A DNA stretch of 64,000 nt, from the NCBI RefSeq assembly GCF_011090385.1, contig NZ_SEWW01000007.1:115957-179956 (forward strand), read 5' to 3'. Below the pieces are notes generated by a model that searched no databases, had not been told where the DNA came from, and worked only from the letters and a program-made list of their open reading frames with translations. This DNA is from Aquirufa beregesia (GTDB lineage: Bacteria > Bacteroidota > Bacteroidia > Cytophagales > Spirosomataceae). Position numbers and translations under genes: made by a program. The first letter of the stretch is position 1; every line of letters starts with the position of its first letter. Below are positions 46,729 to 55,626 of this stretch, piece after piece.

Positions 46729-47679
46729 ATGGAAGAAAACTACATTTCTGGACCCGCGCGTTGGTTTGGTCTTTTTTCGAAGCTGCTTAGCTTATTTGGA
46801 TTTTTTCTGCTTGGAAGCTTTTTAGGGCAGTTTTTGGGTCTGGTAGCGGTGGTTTTAATTATGGAATTTCCTTCGACAAATGTAGCGGAGTTTCAAAAAT
46901 TGCTTTTGGATTTTATGGCAAATCCAGAAAAATACCAAGGAGCCTTTAAGGGAATCATGGCCTTGCAGTGGTTTGTTTCCCTATTTACCTTTGTGGGGGG
47001 CTCATGGGCATATTTGAAATTTATAGAAAAACGTACTTTATATGAGTTAAGTCCACTAGAAGTACCTTCTTGGCGGGTTTTTTCTTGGGCCATCGTTGCT
47101 TTGTTGGTTTCCATTCCCTTGATGGAATATATCATTCAATGGAATCAATCCATTGTTCTTCCAGCTGGATATGAAGAAGTGGAGGCTTGGATGAGATCTT
47201 CGGAAGATAATATGGCACGTTTGACCAAGTTTTTATTGCATTTTGAAACTCCATTGGATTTTGTGACGGCATTAGCCGTGATTGCAGGCATGGCGGCTAT
47301 TGGGGAAGAATTATTTTTCCGTGGGGTTTTGCAAAATTTGTTTGAGCGATATTTGGTCAATGTACATGTGGCTGTTTGGTTATCAGCGGCCATTTTTAGT
47401 TTTATCCATTTTCAATTTTATGGGTTTCTACCTAGAATGTTATTGGGAGCCTTTTTTGGGTATTTGTACATTTGGTATAGAAATATTTGGTTACCCATTT
47501 TAGCCCATTTTTTTAATAATGCATGGACATTAACATTAACCTATTTGCATCAAGAAAAGCTAATTGATTTAGATCCCGAGCAAGTAGGCGAGATGATTCC
47601 CTTATGGTCTGCGGCTGTTTCATTGCTGTTCCTTATTTATTATATTCGTTTAATGTATCAACAAAGGGAAGAATTATGA
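46729..47679 (+). CDS. CPBP family intramembrane metalloprotease
   Basis: 316 residues, about eight membrane helices. Motifs of the CAAX-protease/bacteriocin-processing family: GEELFFRGVLQNLF near residue 191, FSFIHFQFYG near 222, and HFFNNAW near 262, giving the EExxxR and HxxxN/B zinc sites. Prenyl-CAAX processing is unlikely in bacteria; the substrate is unknown. ATGA overlap with the next gene. It is not part of the peptide operon, which lies 2 kb beyond its end and runs the other way. Confidence 0.88.
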   Translation: MEENYISGPARWFGLFSKLLSLFGFFLLGSFLGQFLGLVAVVLIMEFPSTNVAEFQKLLLDFMANPEKYQGAFKGIMALQWFVSLFTFVGGSWAYLKFIEKRTLYELSPLEVPSWRVFSWAIVALLVSIPLMEYIIQWNQSIVLPAGYEEVEAWMRSSEDNMARLTKFLLHFETPLDFVTALAVIAGMAAIGEELFFRGVLQNLFERYLVNVHVAVWLSAAIFSFIHFQFYGFLPRMLLGAFFGYLYIWYRNIWLPILAHFFNNAWTLTLTYLHQEKLIDLDPEQVGEMIPLWSAAVSLLFLIYYIRLMYQQREEL

Positions 47680-47882
47680 TCAAGGACTGGACTTTGTTAG
47701 GTAGTTCTCAACATGGTATTGATTTGGAATTACAAAAATTGATGCTCACTGAAAGTTATGAGATACCTGCAGTTGTGATTAATAAGAAAATTAGTCCTTA
47801 TGACTTAGGAGTATTTGAATTGTATGTACACCAAGATAATTTCGAGCAGGCTAAGTTAGCTATTATCGAATCCAAGAATTAA
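47676..47882 (+). CDS. DUF2007 small protein
   Basis: 68 residues, putative signal-transducing family DUF2007 (WTLLGSSQHGIDLELQKLML, LGVFELYVHQDNFEQA), related to the PII fold. Start ATG overlaps the CPBP stop (ATGA), so translation is coupled. Function unknown. Confidence 0.83.
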   Translation: MIKDWTLLGSSQHGIDLELQKLMLTESYEIPAVVINKKISPYDLGVFELYVHQDNFEQAKLAIIESKN

Positions 47883-47891
47883 AATCAACCT

Positions 47892-48722
47892 ATGGGATTG
47901 TCCAATTTGAGTAATTTATGGCAAAGGGTTATTGCGGCATTGATTGCCATCCCGTTTTTGTTGTTCTGTATCAATTTTAATGACTATACTTTTTTGGGAT
48001 TATTCCTGTTGATTGGTGTTTTAGCCCAACTGGAATTTTATAAGTTAGTTGGGAGTTTGGAAGGTAATTTACCTTTAACTTTTTATGGGACTTTTTGTGG
48101 GGTAATACTTCATTTACTAACCTTTTTTATTGAAAAAGGGATGATAGGTTACCATAATTACTATATTTTGTCGCCCTTATTAACGATTATCTTTTTTATC
48201 AAATTGTATAAATCAGGAGATGGCAAACCATTTCAAAATATTGCATTTACATTTTTAGGAATTATTTATGTAGCGCTTCCTTTTGCCTTATTGACGGTGT
48301 TAGCCTTCATGAGGTCAGGAAACTATGATGCGAACATTATCATGGGTTGTTTATTCTTATTATGGGCGAGTGATTCCGGAGCTTATTTTGCCGGAACGTA
48401 TTTTGGAAAGACGAAATTATTTGAAAGAGTATCTCCCAAAAAATCATGGGAAGGATTGATGGGAGGTTTATTGAGTGCCATGATTGCGGCATATATTATT
48501 TCGATATATTTTACGAATTATGAAGTATGGGAATGGTTCGCCATTGGAGTAATTATCGTGGTAGCGGGAACCTATGGAGATTTGGTAGAATCTTTGTTTA
48601 AGAGGAGTATTAATATTAAGGATTCGGCGAATACTATTCCAGGACATGGGGGATTTTTAGATCGCTTTGATGGCTTACTTTTATCAATTCCATTTATTAT
48701 CACCTTTTTGAAATTATTTTAG
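47892..48722 (+). CDS. cdsA: Phosphatidate cytidylyltransferase
   Basis: Makes CDP-diacylglycerol for phospholipid synthesis. 276 residues, about eight membrane helices; the C-terminal signature SINIKDSANTIPGHGGFLDR is intact. Ten nt after the DUF2007 gene; the CPBP-DUF2007-cdsA set looks like one transcript. Confidence 0.95.
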   Translation: MGLSNLSNLWQRVIAALIAIPFLLFCINFNDYTFLGLFLLIGVLAQLEFYKLVGSLEGNLPLTFYGTFCGVILHLLTFFIEKGMIGYHNYYILSPLLTIIFFIKLYKSGDGKPFQNIAFTFLGIIYVALPFALLTVLAFMRSGNYDANIIMGCLFLLWASDSGAYFAGTYFGKTKLFERVSPKKSWEGLMGGLLSAMIAAYIISIYFTNYEVWEWFAIGVIIVVAGTYGDLVESLFKRSINIKDSANTIPGHGGFLDRFDGLLLSIPFIITFLKLF

Positions 48723-48782
48723 GCTTCATTCGTTTAACGAATATTATAAGAGAATCATTAAAAAAATATTATTTGCAGCTCA

Positions 48783-49508
48783 ATGAAAATTTGCAAACGA
48801 GTCATATTGGGACTTTTCTTTTTTGTTGCATGTATGAGTCAAGACCTATTGGCTCAAGGGCAGGATAAAACAGTATTATTTCTTGGAAGGGTCGTTACCG
48901 CGACCAAAGCAGAGGATTTGCCTTTAGCTTATGTCTACAATCCAAAGGCGGGCCGAGGGGCATTGAGCGATAATTTTGGTATGGTAGAGATGTATGTATT
49001 TCCAGGAGATAGTTTGGTATTTACTTATGTGGGATATCAGAAAAAATATTACATTATTCCTAAAAATACAGATCAGGTTCATCGAGCGATTATTTCTTTA
49101 TCAGAAGAATCTAAAATGTTGTCCGAGGTAAAAGTTTTTCCGCATAGTACCGAAGATGAGTTTAAGCAAGCTTTCTTAAATATGCGACTGCGAGATGAAA
49201 AACAGAGGGGGATTTTGGCCAATAATCTGGAACAGTCGAAGCTCAATGTCTTTGCTTTACAGGCAGGTATGGGGGCCTCATCCAATTTTAGAAATTTTTC
49301 GGATCAAATGGTTTCTGCTCAGGCAAACAAAACATTTTATGCTAGCCCTATTTTATCTTTAACCAATCCTTTTGCTTGGATTAATTTCATTCAATCAATT
49401 AAAAATGGGGATTTAAAGAAAAAAGAATGGAAGAAAGCGTATGAATTTTTGCCGAAGGAAAATATCTCTAGACAACAGTTTTTAAGGGAAACCAACGCCA
49501 ATAAATAG
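48783..49508 (+). CDS. Secreted protein with carboxypeptidase regulatory-like domain
   Basis: 241 residues, signal peptide ending near LLAQ. Residues 30-110 resemble the CarboxypepD_reg beta-sandwich (FLGRVVTATKAEDLPLAYVY, GDSLVFTYVGYQKKYYII), usually the N-domain of TonB receptors but here free-standing, with an alpha-helical C-terminal half. Function not known. Ends 2 nt from the convergent TonB receptor gene of the peptide operon. A small palindrome (48729-48741, ttcgtt-t-aacgaa) lies upstream. Confidence 0.72.
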   Translation: MKICKRVILGLFFFVACMSQDLLAQGQDKTVLFLGRVVTATKAEDLPLAYVYNPKAGRGALSDNFGMVEMYVFPGDSLVFTYVGYQKKYYIIPKNTDQVHRAIISLSEESKMLSEVKVFPHSTEDEFKQAFLNMRLRDEKQRGILANNLEQSKLNVFALQAGMGASSNFRNFSDQMVSAQANKTFYASPILSLTNPFAWINFIQSIKNGDLKKKEWKKAYEFLPKENISRQQFLRETNANK

Positions 49509-49510
49509 AA

Positions 49511-51622
49511 TTACCACCTCATCTGTACACCTATATAAATAACTCTTTTCTGAAAATATTCTTGGAAAGACTGTTGATAATCCCAGCTATAATTAATGGA
49601 TTTGACATTGTCATGGTTCAATAAATTGCTTATAGATAAATAGGTAATCCAAGAGCCATGATTTGTTTTATGGATCATTTTACTAAGCATAGCATCTATT
49701 CTCATGTAGGGAGGTAAGCTTTTCGATGCTGTTGGTTCATATTGTGGAATATACATTTGCAATTCGGTTGAATAAGTAGATGAACTTAATGTTCTAAAAT
49801 AATTCCCTATCCTAAATAGGCTACTCATACTCAAGTCAAAATGTTTCCATTTCCATTGCGAAGTTGTTCGTAAGAAAAAGGGAATTTGATATGGTGAATT
49901 TTGAGTATTTATTCCTGTTTTCAGTTGACTCCAATGACTACCTATACCCCATTCATGTTTTGATTTTGATTTGATTAGGCTGAAGTTAATTTCTGCCCCC
50001 CAAGCTTGTCCTGTGCTTATGAGTGATTTTTCTGACTTATAAAAGGCATGGAAACTCCATTTTTTTAGTTCTTGCTCCTGCACGATATCCCAAGACACCT
50101 GCTGAGTATTGACCCATATGTAATCATTTTCTTGGGTAAATAAACTGGCTATTTGTTTGCTCCAGGCTAGATTAGTATACGTATAGGAATCATTTAAATA
50201 CCATCGGGTATGGATTTGGTGGGTTAATTGCATATCGTTTAGCTGAGGGAAATGGGTCAGTTTCATTCCAACTCCAATTCTGAATGGCTTGGAAAGAGTA
50301 TAATTATTAGAAAGAAATAATTCATGTTGTGATAAGCAAGGATTGTTTGAAAACGAAACAAATGCGGATTGTGGACGGTAGTCAAAATTATAGTAGGGTT
50401 TTCGGATTTGGTATTGTGTTTGTGTTTGAAACCATTGATAACCTGTTTTTATCGTCCAGTTTTCATGTGGAAATAGTTGTAAGTCAATACCACTGAATAG
50501 TTGATGTGCTTTTGGGTGATAAGCATAATTACCCGTGCTGTCATGTTGGGTGGATTCATGAAATCCAAACTTGAAGGTCCATTGAGCATGTTCTAGGAGT
50601 TTGGATAAATTGATGGTTTGAACATGTCTGTATTTTTGATAATCAAAAGTGCCCTCAAAAGAAGGATGTCTAAATTGGCTAGCATATTTTTCCGTCATAA
50701 ATAGACTAAATAACTTCAAACGCCATAAATTTTTTGTTTGGAAATAGCCATTTATCCCCCAGTCGCTTTCACTAAAATGAGGTAAATCACTCAAAGAGTT
50801 AGGGTTGACGAATTTTAGCAATGAGCTAAATTGATGGTGACCAAATAGGCCGATCCCATTTTTTTCTTTTGCCCATGGGGTCCAATGAAATCCTGCTTGC
50901 CCTAGGCTAACATCTATTTCAAGGTTTTGCTTTTTAAATGATTCATTACTCTGAATTTGGACAACCCCAGTGCTGGCATTCATCAGTTCGAGCGGTGGGT
51001 TGCTTGGGAAAATTAGTAAATCCTTGATGGTGTTGATAGGGATGAGACTGAAAGTACCCAAACTTGACATTTGAGTAAATTTGATGGGTTCGGGTATGGG
51101 GATATCGTTGATGTATATTTGAGTCAATTGTGGGTTACTTCCTCTGAAACTAATGGATGCTGATTCACTAAAGGGACTGGCAGCTGAGGTCGACTGAACG
51201 GCTAAAAGAGGATCGGCTTTGGAGGAGGCATTTACTACAACATCCAAGAAATTGATTTTTTGATTGACAAAATCTTCTGACATAGGGACACTTGCCTTTA
51301 CTTTAACTTCAGCCAGAGCATTGGGTTTATCTAGTTGTAAATGAATATGTTGGAAGTTGTTTTCAAGTATTGGGATATTCCGTTTTTTGTAACCGATTAT
51401 GGATACTACTAATGTATCTGGAAGTCCTTTGGTAAGTTTTTGAAATTGAAATGAGCCAGTTGAGTCACTTAGTAAACTGAGTTTATTTTGGACTAAATAT
51501 AGACTTACACTTTCCAAGTAAATTTGGTGATAAGCATCCAGAACTCTCCCTTTTAAACTAGTTTGAGCCATCGAACAAGATGAAATGAGTATGAAATATA
51601 GGAGCAAACTTTTTCTTATCAT
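49511..51622 (-). CDS. TonB-dependent receptor of the azole-peptide operon
   Basis: 703 residues, rather short for the family. Signal peptide ends near CSMAQ; a CarboxypepD_reg domain (about 22-100), a plug with SASISFRGSNPQLTQIYIND, and a barrel ending in YIGVQMRW. No DUF4249 or SusD partner. Its start overlaps the protease stop by four bases, so it belongs to the RiPP operon and is its last gene. Likely ligand is the mature peptide or its metal complex (import), though a role in immunity or export across the outer membrane is possible. Confidence 0.86.
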   Translation of the reverse strand: MIRKSLLLYFILISSCSMAQTSLKGRVLDAYHQIYLESVSLYLVQNKLSLLSDSTGSFQFQKLTKGLPDTLVVSIIGYKKRNIPILENNFQHIHLQLDKPNALAEVKVKASVPMSEDFVNQKINFLDVVVNASSKADPLLAVQSTSAASPFSESASISFRGSNPQLTQIYINDIPIPEPIKFTQMSSLGTFSLIPINTIKDLLIFPSNPPLELMNASTGVVQIQSNESFKKQNLEIDVSLGQAGFHWTPWAKEKNGIGLFGHHQFSSLLKFVNPNSLSDLPHFSESDWGINGYFQTKNLWRLKLFSLFMTEKYASQFRHPSFEGTFDYQKYRHVQTINLSKLLEHAQWTFKFGFHESTQHDSTGNYAYHPKAHQLFSGIDLQLFPHENWTIKTGYQWFQTQTQYQIRKPYYNFDYRPQSAFVSFSNNPCLSQHELFLSNNYTLSKPFRIGVGMKLTHFPQLNDMQLTHQIHTRWYLNDSYTYTNLAWSKQIASLFTQENDYIWVNTQQVSWDIVQEQELKKWSFHAFYKSEKSLISTGQAWGAEINFSLIKSKSKHEWGIGSHWSQLKTGINTQNSPYQIPFFLRTTSQWKWKHFDLSMSSLFRIGNYFRTLSSSTYSTELQMYIPQYEPTASKSLPPYMRIDAMLSKMIHKTNHGSWITYLSISNLLNHDNVKSINYSWDYQQSFQEYFQKRVIYIGVQMRW

Positions 51623-52782
51623 GGTATGATACTAATGAAATATGGAACGATAATCCAAAGAGCCAACAAGCAGTAGTAGGCCGTTATAAAGCAGTAGCTC
51701 ATGATTATATAGCTTACATATAAATAGTCTTTTGGCTTTAATTTGTTTACTTCCTTTCGGAAGAGAGTCGATTTACATTTGTTCAGTGCGCGGCTAGCCT
51801 CATGGAAAAGTGCGGGTTCATGTAGATATTCTGAAAGAAGAAAATAGCCATCTGTTCCTGGAATAAACGGAATGGCATTGAAGGCGATCCGGAAAGCAAT
51901 AAAGCATTGTAGAAATTGCCAGTGAGACATCCAGATTGTATCAATATTCCAGTTCAAGATGATATTAATTCCCATTAGCAAAGAAATATCTAATATGATT
52001 CCCGCTACAATGACCTCAATTCGGTGTCTTTGATTTTCCCAGAAATGCAGGGAATTGGTATTAATATGAACAAAAGGAATGAAGCCTAGAACGAAAGAAA
52101 ATCCCAAATCAGCGACTAAACCTCCATGTTTCAAATAGATGATATAATGGGCAAATTCATGTAAAAAGGTAGAGAAAAGAAGTCCAAGGAGCAAAAAGGG
52201 GAGGAGATATGGACTGCTTAGTAATTCAAACTCAAGCCAATGTTCTATGAACTGAGGCTTAAATATGACTTGCCCAATTCCGATTACCATGATGAATAAG
52301 GCCAAAATCTGACTTAGGTTTTGTGTCCAATAATTCTTGGCCCATGTTTCCATCCAAGTTTTCTCTAAAGGGATTTTGGCAATTTTATAAAAACGAAGAT
52401 TTCCTCTACCAATAAATTCAATAGGAATAGATATATAGGAAAGCAACTGACTAATGCCCATTTTCCAAGTGGAGAGACTTTGTTTTTGAAATATAGTTTT
52501 CTGTTTTTGGTACTCTTCCAATGCATCCTCGAGTATGAGTAATTCGATTTCCTGTGAATACTGGATTAATTGATTTAGTATACTTTGGTCTGCATCATAG
52601 CTTTGCATCATGTATGCTAAGGTTTTGTTTTCATCTCGATTGTTTACTAAATGAGATAGTATTTCCCATTCACATTGACTGATTTGAATGAGCATATCTT
52701 TCCAAGTGTGTTTGAAAAATAGTTCTTCCGTGCTCTCTTTAGCATAGATTAGTTTAAAATCAGGATTAATTACATAGTTCAT
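51619..52782 (-). CDS. Membrane M50-type zinc metalloprotease of the operon
   Basis: 387 residues. A hydrophilic N-terminal region (about 1-95) looks like a PqqD/RRE-type winged helix, then about six membrane helices with the zinc site HEFAH near residue 208 and the third ligand segment NAIPFIPGTDGYFLL near 312, matching HExxH and NxxPxxxxDG of site-2 proteases. Relatives occur in other RiPP clusters. Best guess is leader removal or peptide release at the inner membrane. Two nt separate it from the dehydrogenase gene. Confidence 0.83.
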   Translation of the reverse strand: MNYVINPDFKLIYAKESTEELFFKHTWKDMLIQISQCEWEILSHLVNNRDENKTLAYMMQSYDADQSILNQLIQYSQEIELLILEDALEEYQKQKTIFQKQSLSTWKMGISQLLSYISIPIEFIGRGNLRFYKIAKIPLEKTWMETWAKNYWTQNLSQILALFIMVIGIGQVIFKPQFIEHWLEFELLSSPYLLPFLLLGLLFSTFLHEFAHYIIYLKHGGLVADLGFSFVLGFIPFVHINTNSLHFWENQRHRIEVIVAGIILDISLLMGINIILNWNIDTIWMSHWQFLQCFIAFRIAFNAIPFIPGTDGYFLLSEYLHEPALFHEASRALNKCKSTLFRKEVNKLKPKDYLYVSYIIMSYCFITAYYCLLALWIIVPYFISIIP

Positions 52783-52784
52783 AT

Positions 52785-53615
52785 TTATTTACCTAGGGCT
52801 AGAGCTAAGAGGGTAATCTGACTGGGATTCTGGTAAGTAATTAATTGAGCCAGCGCTTCATCATTGAATCCACCTATGGCACAATTACTCATGTCAAGTG
52901 ATGCACCAGCTAGATACATGGCTTGTACAATCTCGCCTGCTTCTAGCATGGCCCATCGTATACCTCTATCTAAGTATTTAAAACAGGATCTTTCTAATTC
53001 TGCACCCAATACCATAAAAGCACTAGCATTTGTATAGTCGATGTCATTTTTTTGCTCGGCAAATAGTGTTTTATTTAGAGCTTTATTTAACTCATCTCGA
53101 TCCTTGAATGCATAGATTAATTTGAGTTTATAGGTAAAGAGATCATAGATAAAAACACCCAAGGGAAGCTCAGGGATGTGTTGATTAATCACATACACAT
53201 CAATCGGGTATAATCCGCCACCCGAAGCAATGTTTCTTCGAGGAGGAATTAGTAGGGACGGATCAAACCCTTGAGTAATGGAATAACTTAAATGAAGAAA
53301 ATGAGAAAGATCTTGTAAGGTGATTTTGTCCTCTAGATCATAATTTCTTTGGCTACTTCTTAGGTGGTTTAATTGATTTAATGCTTGAGCCAAGGGGGGC
53401 AATTGGTCATTTTTCAACAAGTCATATTCATCACAAAAGCCCAATTCAATGCTATGTTGACTAATGTTTCTCATGAAGTAGTCACTGGACATGACCGCAT
53501 GAAGACGTTCGCTGTATTCTTTAGCCTGATAGCTATATAATTTACTTTGTTCAAGGAAATCATAGGAAATGTCCGAAATACAGGGTTCAAATAATAGATT
53601 TCTAGTCTTAGCCAT
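52785..53615 (-). CDS. SagB-type azoline dehydrogenase (FMN)
   Basis: 276 residues, nitroreductase fold. Flavin-site segments RSSQR (86-90) and SGGGLYPIDVYV (131-142), then FKYLDRGIRWAMLEAGE with K213-Y214, the pair thought catalytic in known azoline oxidases. It should oxidise thiazolines/oxazolines of the modified peptide to aromatic azoles. Neighbours YcaO and the E1-like protein fit this role. Four nt after the helical-repeat gene. Confidence 0.9.
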   Translation of the reverse strand: MAKTRNLLFEPCISDISYDFLEQSKLYSYQAKEYSERLHAVMSSDYFMRNISQHSIELGFCDEYDLLKNDQLPPLAQALNQLNHLRSSQRNYDLEDKITLQDLSHFLHLSYSITQGFDPSLLIPPRRNIASGGGLYPIDVYVINQHIPELPLGVFIYDLFTYKLKLIYAFKDRDELNKALNKTLFAEQKNDIDYTNASAFMVLGAELERSCFKYLDRGIRWAMLEAGEIVQAMYLAGASLDMSNCAIGGFNDEALAQLITYQNPSQITLLALALGK

Positions 53616-53619
53616 GGAG

Positions 53620-54330
53620 TTATAGTTTATACTGAAGGAATGTGGTATTCTCAGGGAATTTGGTTTTGGCCTCTTGTAAATAATGTTGTGCCTTGTTTTT
53701 TTGATTTTCTTCTTTGAAATATCGGATTAGAAATAAATAAGATTCGATGATGCACCATTGCGGTTCTTTGGAGTTTTCGGCTACGATAGTTGAGAGAGAT
53801 ATGGCTTTAATCAGGTTAGATTCTACTTGTTTTCTCCCTCCATACATTTTTGGGGTATAAAAATCATAAATCGCTAATGCATAATAGGCTCGTGGATTTT
53901 TAGGATTTAAATCAATCGCTCTTTCAGCTAATTTCCCCACTTTCCCAGCTTTGATTGGCAATAGGAAAATATTCGTAAAGTTGAGTTTGAGTCCATCTAT
54001 TAGTGATTGTAAAGCCATGGTTTCCGAATTTGGCTTGGTAATTTGGCTAAGAATTTTGGATGCTTGTTCTAGACATTGATGTGCTTTTTTCTCTTCAGCG
54101 GGTATTGATAATTTGTAATTGAAGTAGTTCATATAATGCGCATAGGCAGTCCAGTACAGATAGTAATAATCGTTGCTTGGGTGATTATTCATGTATGTGA
54201 TGATTTTTTGTAAACTATCCTTGTGTGTTTTCCATGAAATTTTTTGAACCTCATGAAACATGTTTTCCTGTGCCCAACTTAAGGCAGGGAATAGAAGAGT
54301 GGTCAATAGAACAATTAGTCGTTTTTTCAT
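53620..54330 (-). CDS. Secreted helical-repeat (TPR-like) protein of the operon
   Basis: 236 residues with a signal peptide ending near LSWAQ. The mature part is alpha-helical with TPR-like units (LAERAIDLNPKNPRAYYALA, KAQHYLQEAKTKFPENTTFL). No catalytic motif seen. It lies between YcaO and SagB genes with gaps of 3 and 4 nt, so it is made with them but exported to the periplasm. It may escort the product or assist the TonB receptor; this is inference. Confidence 0.75.
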   Translation of the reverse strand: MKKRLIVLLTTLLFPALSWAQENMFHEVQKISWKTHKDSLQKIITYMNNHPSNDYYYLYWTAYAHYMNYFNYKLSIPAEEKKAHQCLEQASKILSQITKPNSETMALQSLIDGLKLNFTNIFLLPIKAGKVGKLAERAIDLNPKNPRAYYALAIYDFYTPKMYGGRKQVESNLIKAISLSTIVAENSKEPQWCIIESYLFLIRYFKEENQKNKAQHYLQEAKTKFPENTTFLQYKL

Positions 54331-54333
54331 GGT

Positions 54334-55626
54334 TTATGGGAAAGGATGTGGATATGTTAGAAATAGATTTTCACCTGATTGAGCTCTTAGATTTTTTAAG
54401 AAGGGTTGTGTATGTACTCCTGTGAGTAAATTCCAATGGGGGACAATCACACGAACAACTTCGAAACCCTGTGATTGTACATCTTCCGTACTTAATGGAA
54501 TGACCAAAATATGATTTAAGCCCATTTGATTTATATCTTCCCAAGAATGGATTTTGCTTTGAAAAGATGCCTGGTCTGGGAAAAAAGAATCTTTGCTTAG
54601 TGCAGCCTGGAGTATGGGTGATTTTTTCCTCCATAGAGGGAATCGATTGTAGAATGCAAAATGCTTGTCAAAACTATTGATGCTTTCAAATCCTGGCAGA
54701 TTTTGAATCCAGTTTTCTGGTTTCTGACTTAGCCCAATGGCATATTCAATTCCTTGGTATGCTTCTAAGCAAGCTTTTATGATGGATTCCTCTTGATTAA
54801 ATCGACTAGCGCATCCCATGGATTGGAATAGTTGACCTTTATATGGAAAATAGAGAACAACCACATGAGTTTCTATGGGGCTAATGGGAGATAAATCAAA
54901 AAGCTTTATTTGAACTCGGTTATTATCAAACAAATGTTTGATTTTCGGATGTTTGTGTGAACGAAGTACATCTTCTTGATTTAACATGGGAATCTGCTGA
55001 ATCCATTGCTCCTGCCGGTACCAAAACTCCGCAAAGGCATTTCTTTCTGCACATTCTAAAAAGCCTCCAATCGTGGCATCTTGTAGATTTTTACCTGCCG
55101 AAATGCCTGTGGAAGTTTGAAGGATGTAATTCTTTTTTTGATCCCAATCTGTATTGTGTGGTAAATGAACAGCGAAAGCAGGGACCCAAACGGACTGTTG
55201 ATTGAGTATGTTTTTACTTTCAATCCAACTAGTTACATCTTCTTTTTCCCACATTTGATATGGGAGATTAGTGCAATACTGATCTGAAATAAATGGGATG
55301 AATGTTTCAATTGGCAAGAAAGTTCTACCTTGATGATTCATGTCTGATTCACTGGCAAAGATGAGATTCTTGATGTCCTGATGTGATGCTGCATATCTTT
55401 CTATCCATTCTCCTATGGCGGAATTATTAGCTTCTAGTTGACTGAAACCTATCCCTGAACCTTGTAGCATATGGGTGTTGGAAGCTAATAAGTCTAGGTG
55501 CGTTGCCTCAACATAGCTTTGATATAAACCTGAAGGTAAACACCTTCTTGTAGGAATCGGATATTGATTTCCGTGGATTAAATCATCTTTTAATGGAGTC
55601 ATGGTGAGCTTATCAGGTTTATACAT
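54334..55626 (-). CDS. YcaO-domain azoline cyclodehydratase
   Basis: 430 residues. ATP-binding acidic motifs SAIGEWIER (69-77), ECAERNAF (191-198), and EESIIKACLEAYQG (278-291) match the YcaO fold. The last five residues PHPFP are the PxPxP terminus found in YcaOs that make azolines. It should cyclise Ser/Thr/Cys of the precursor at 56545-56697 with the help of the E1-like partner. Its ATG lies within the end of that partner's gene (8-nt overlap). Confidence 0.93.
   Translation of the reverse strand: MYKPDKLTMTPLKDDLIHGNQYPIPTRRCLPSGLYQSYVEATHLDLLASNTHMLQGSGIGFSQLEANNSAIGEWIERYAASHQDIKNLIFASESDMNHQGRTFLPIETFIPFISDQYCTNLPYQMWEKEDVTSWIESKNILNQQSVWVPAFAVHLPHNTDWDQKKNYILQTSTGISAGKNLQDATIGGFLECAERNAFAEFWYRQEQWIQQIPMLNQEDVLRSHKHPKIKHLFDNNRVQIKLFDLSPISPIETHVVVLYFPYKGQLFQSMGCASRFNQEESIIKACLEAYQGIEYAIGLSQKPENWIQNLPGFESINSFDKHFAFYNRFPLWRKKSPILQAALSKDSFFPDQASFQSKIHSWEDINQMGLNHILVIPLSTEDVQSQGFEVVRVIVPHWNLLTGVHTQPFLKNLRAQSGENLFLTYPHPFP

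Noticed and set aside
46729..47679. CPBP protease as the leader peptidase of the peptide operon
   Set aside because: It lies on the opposite strand about 2 kb beyond the operon end, in a set with DUF2007 and cdsA.
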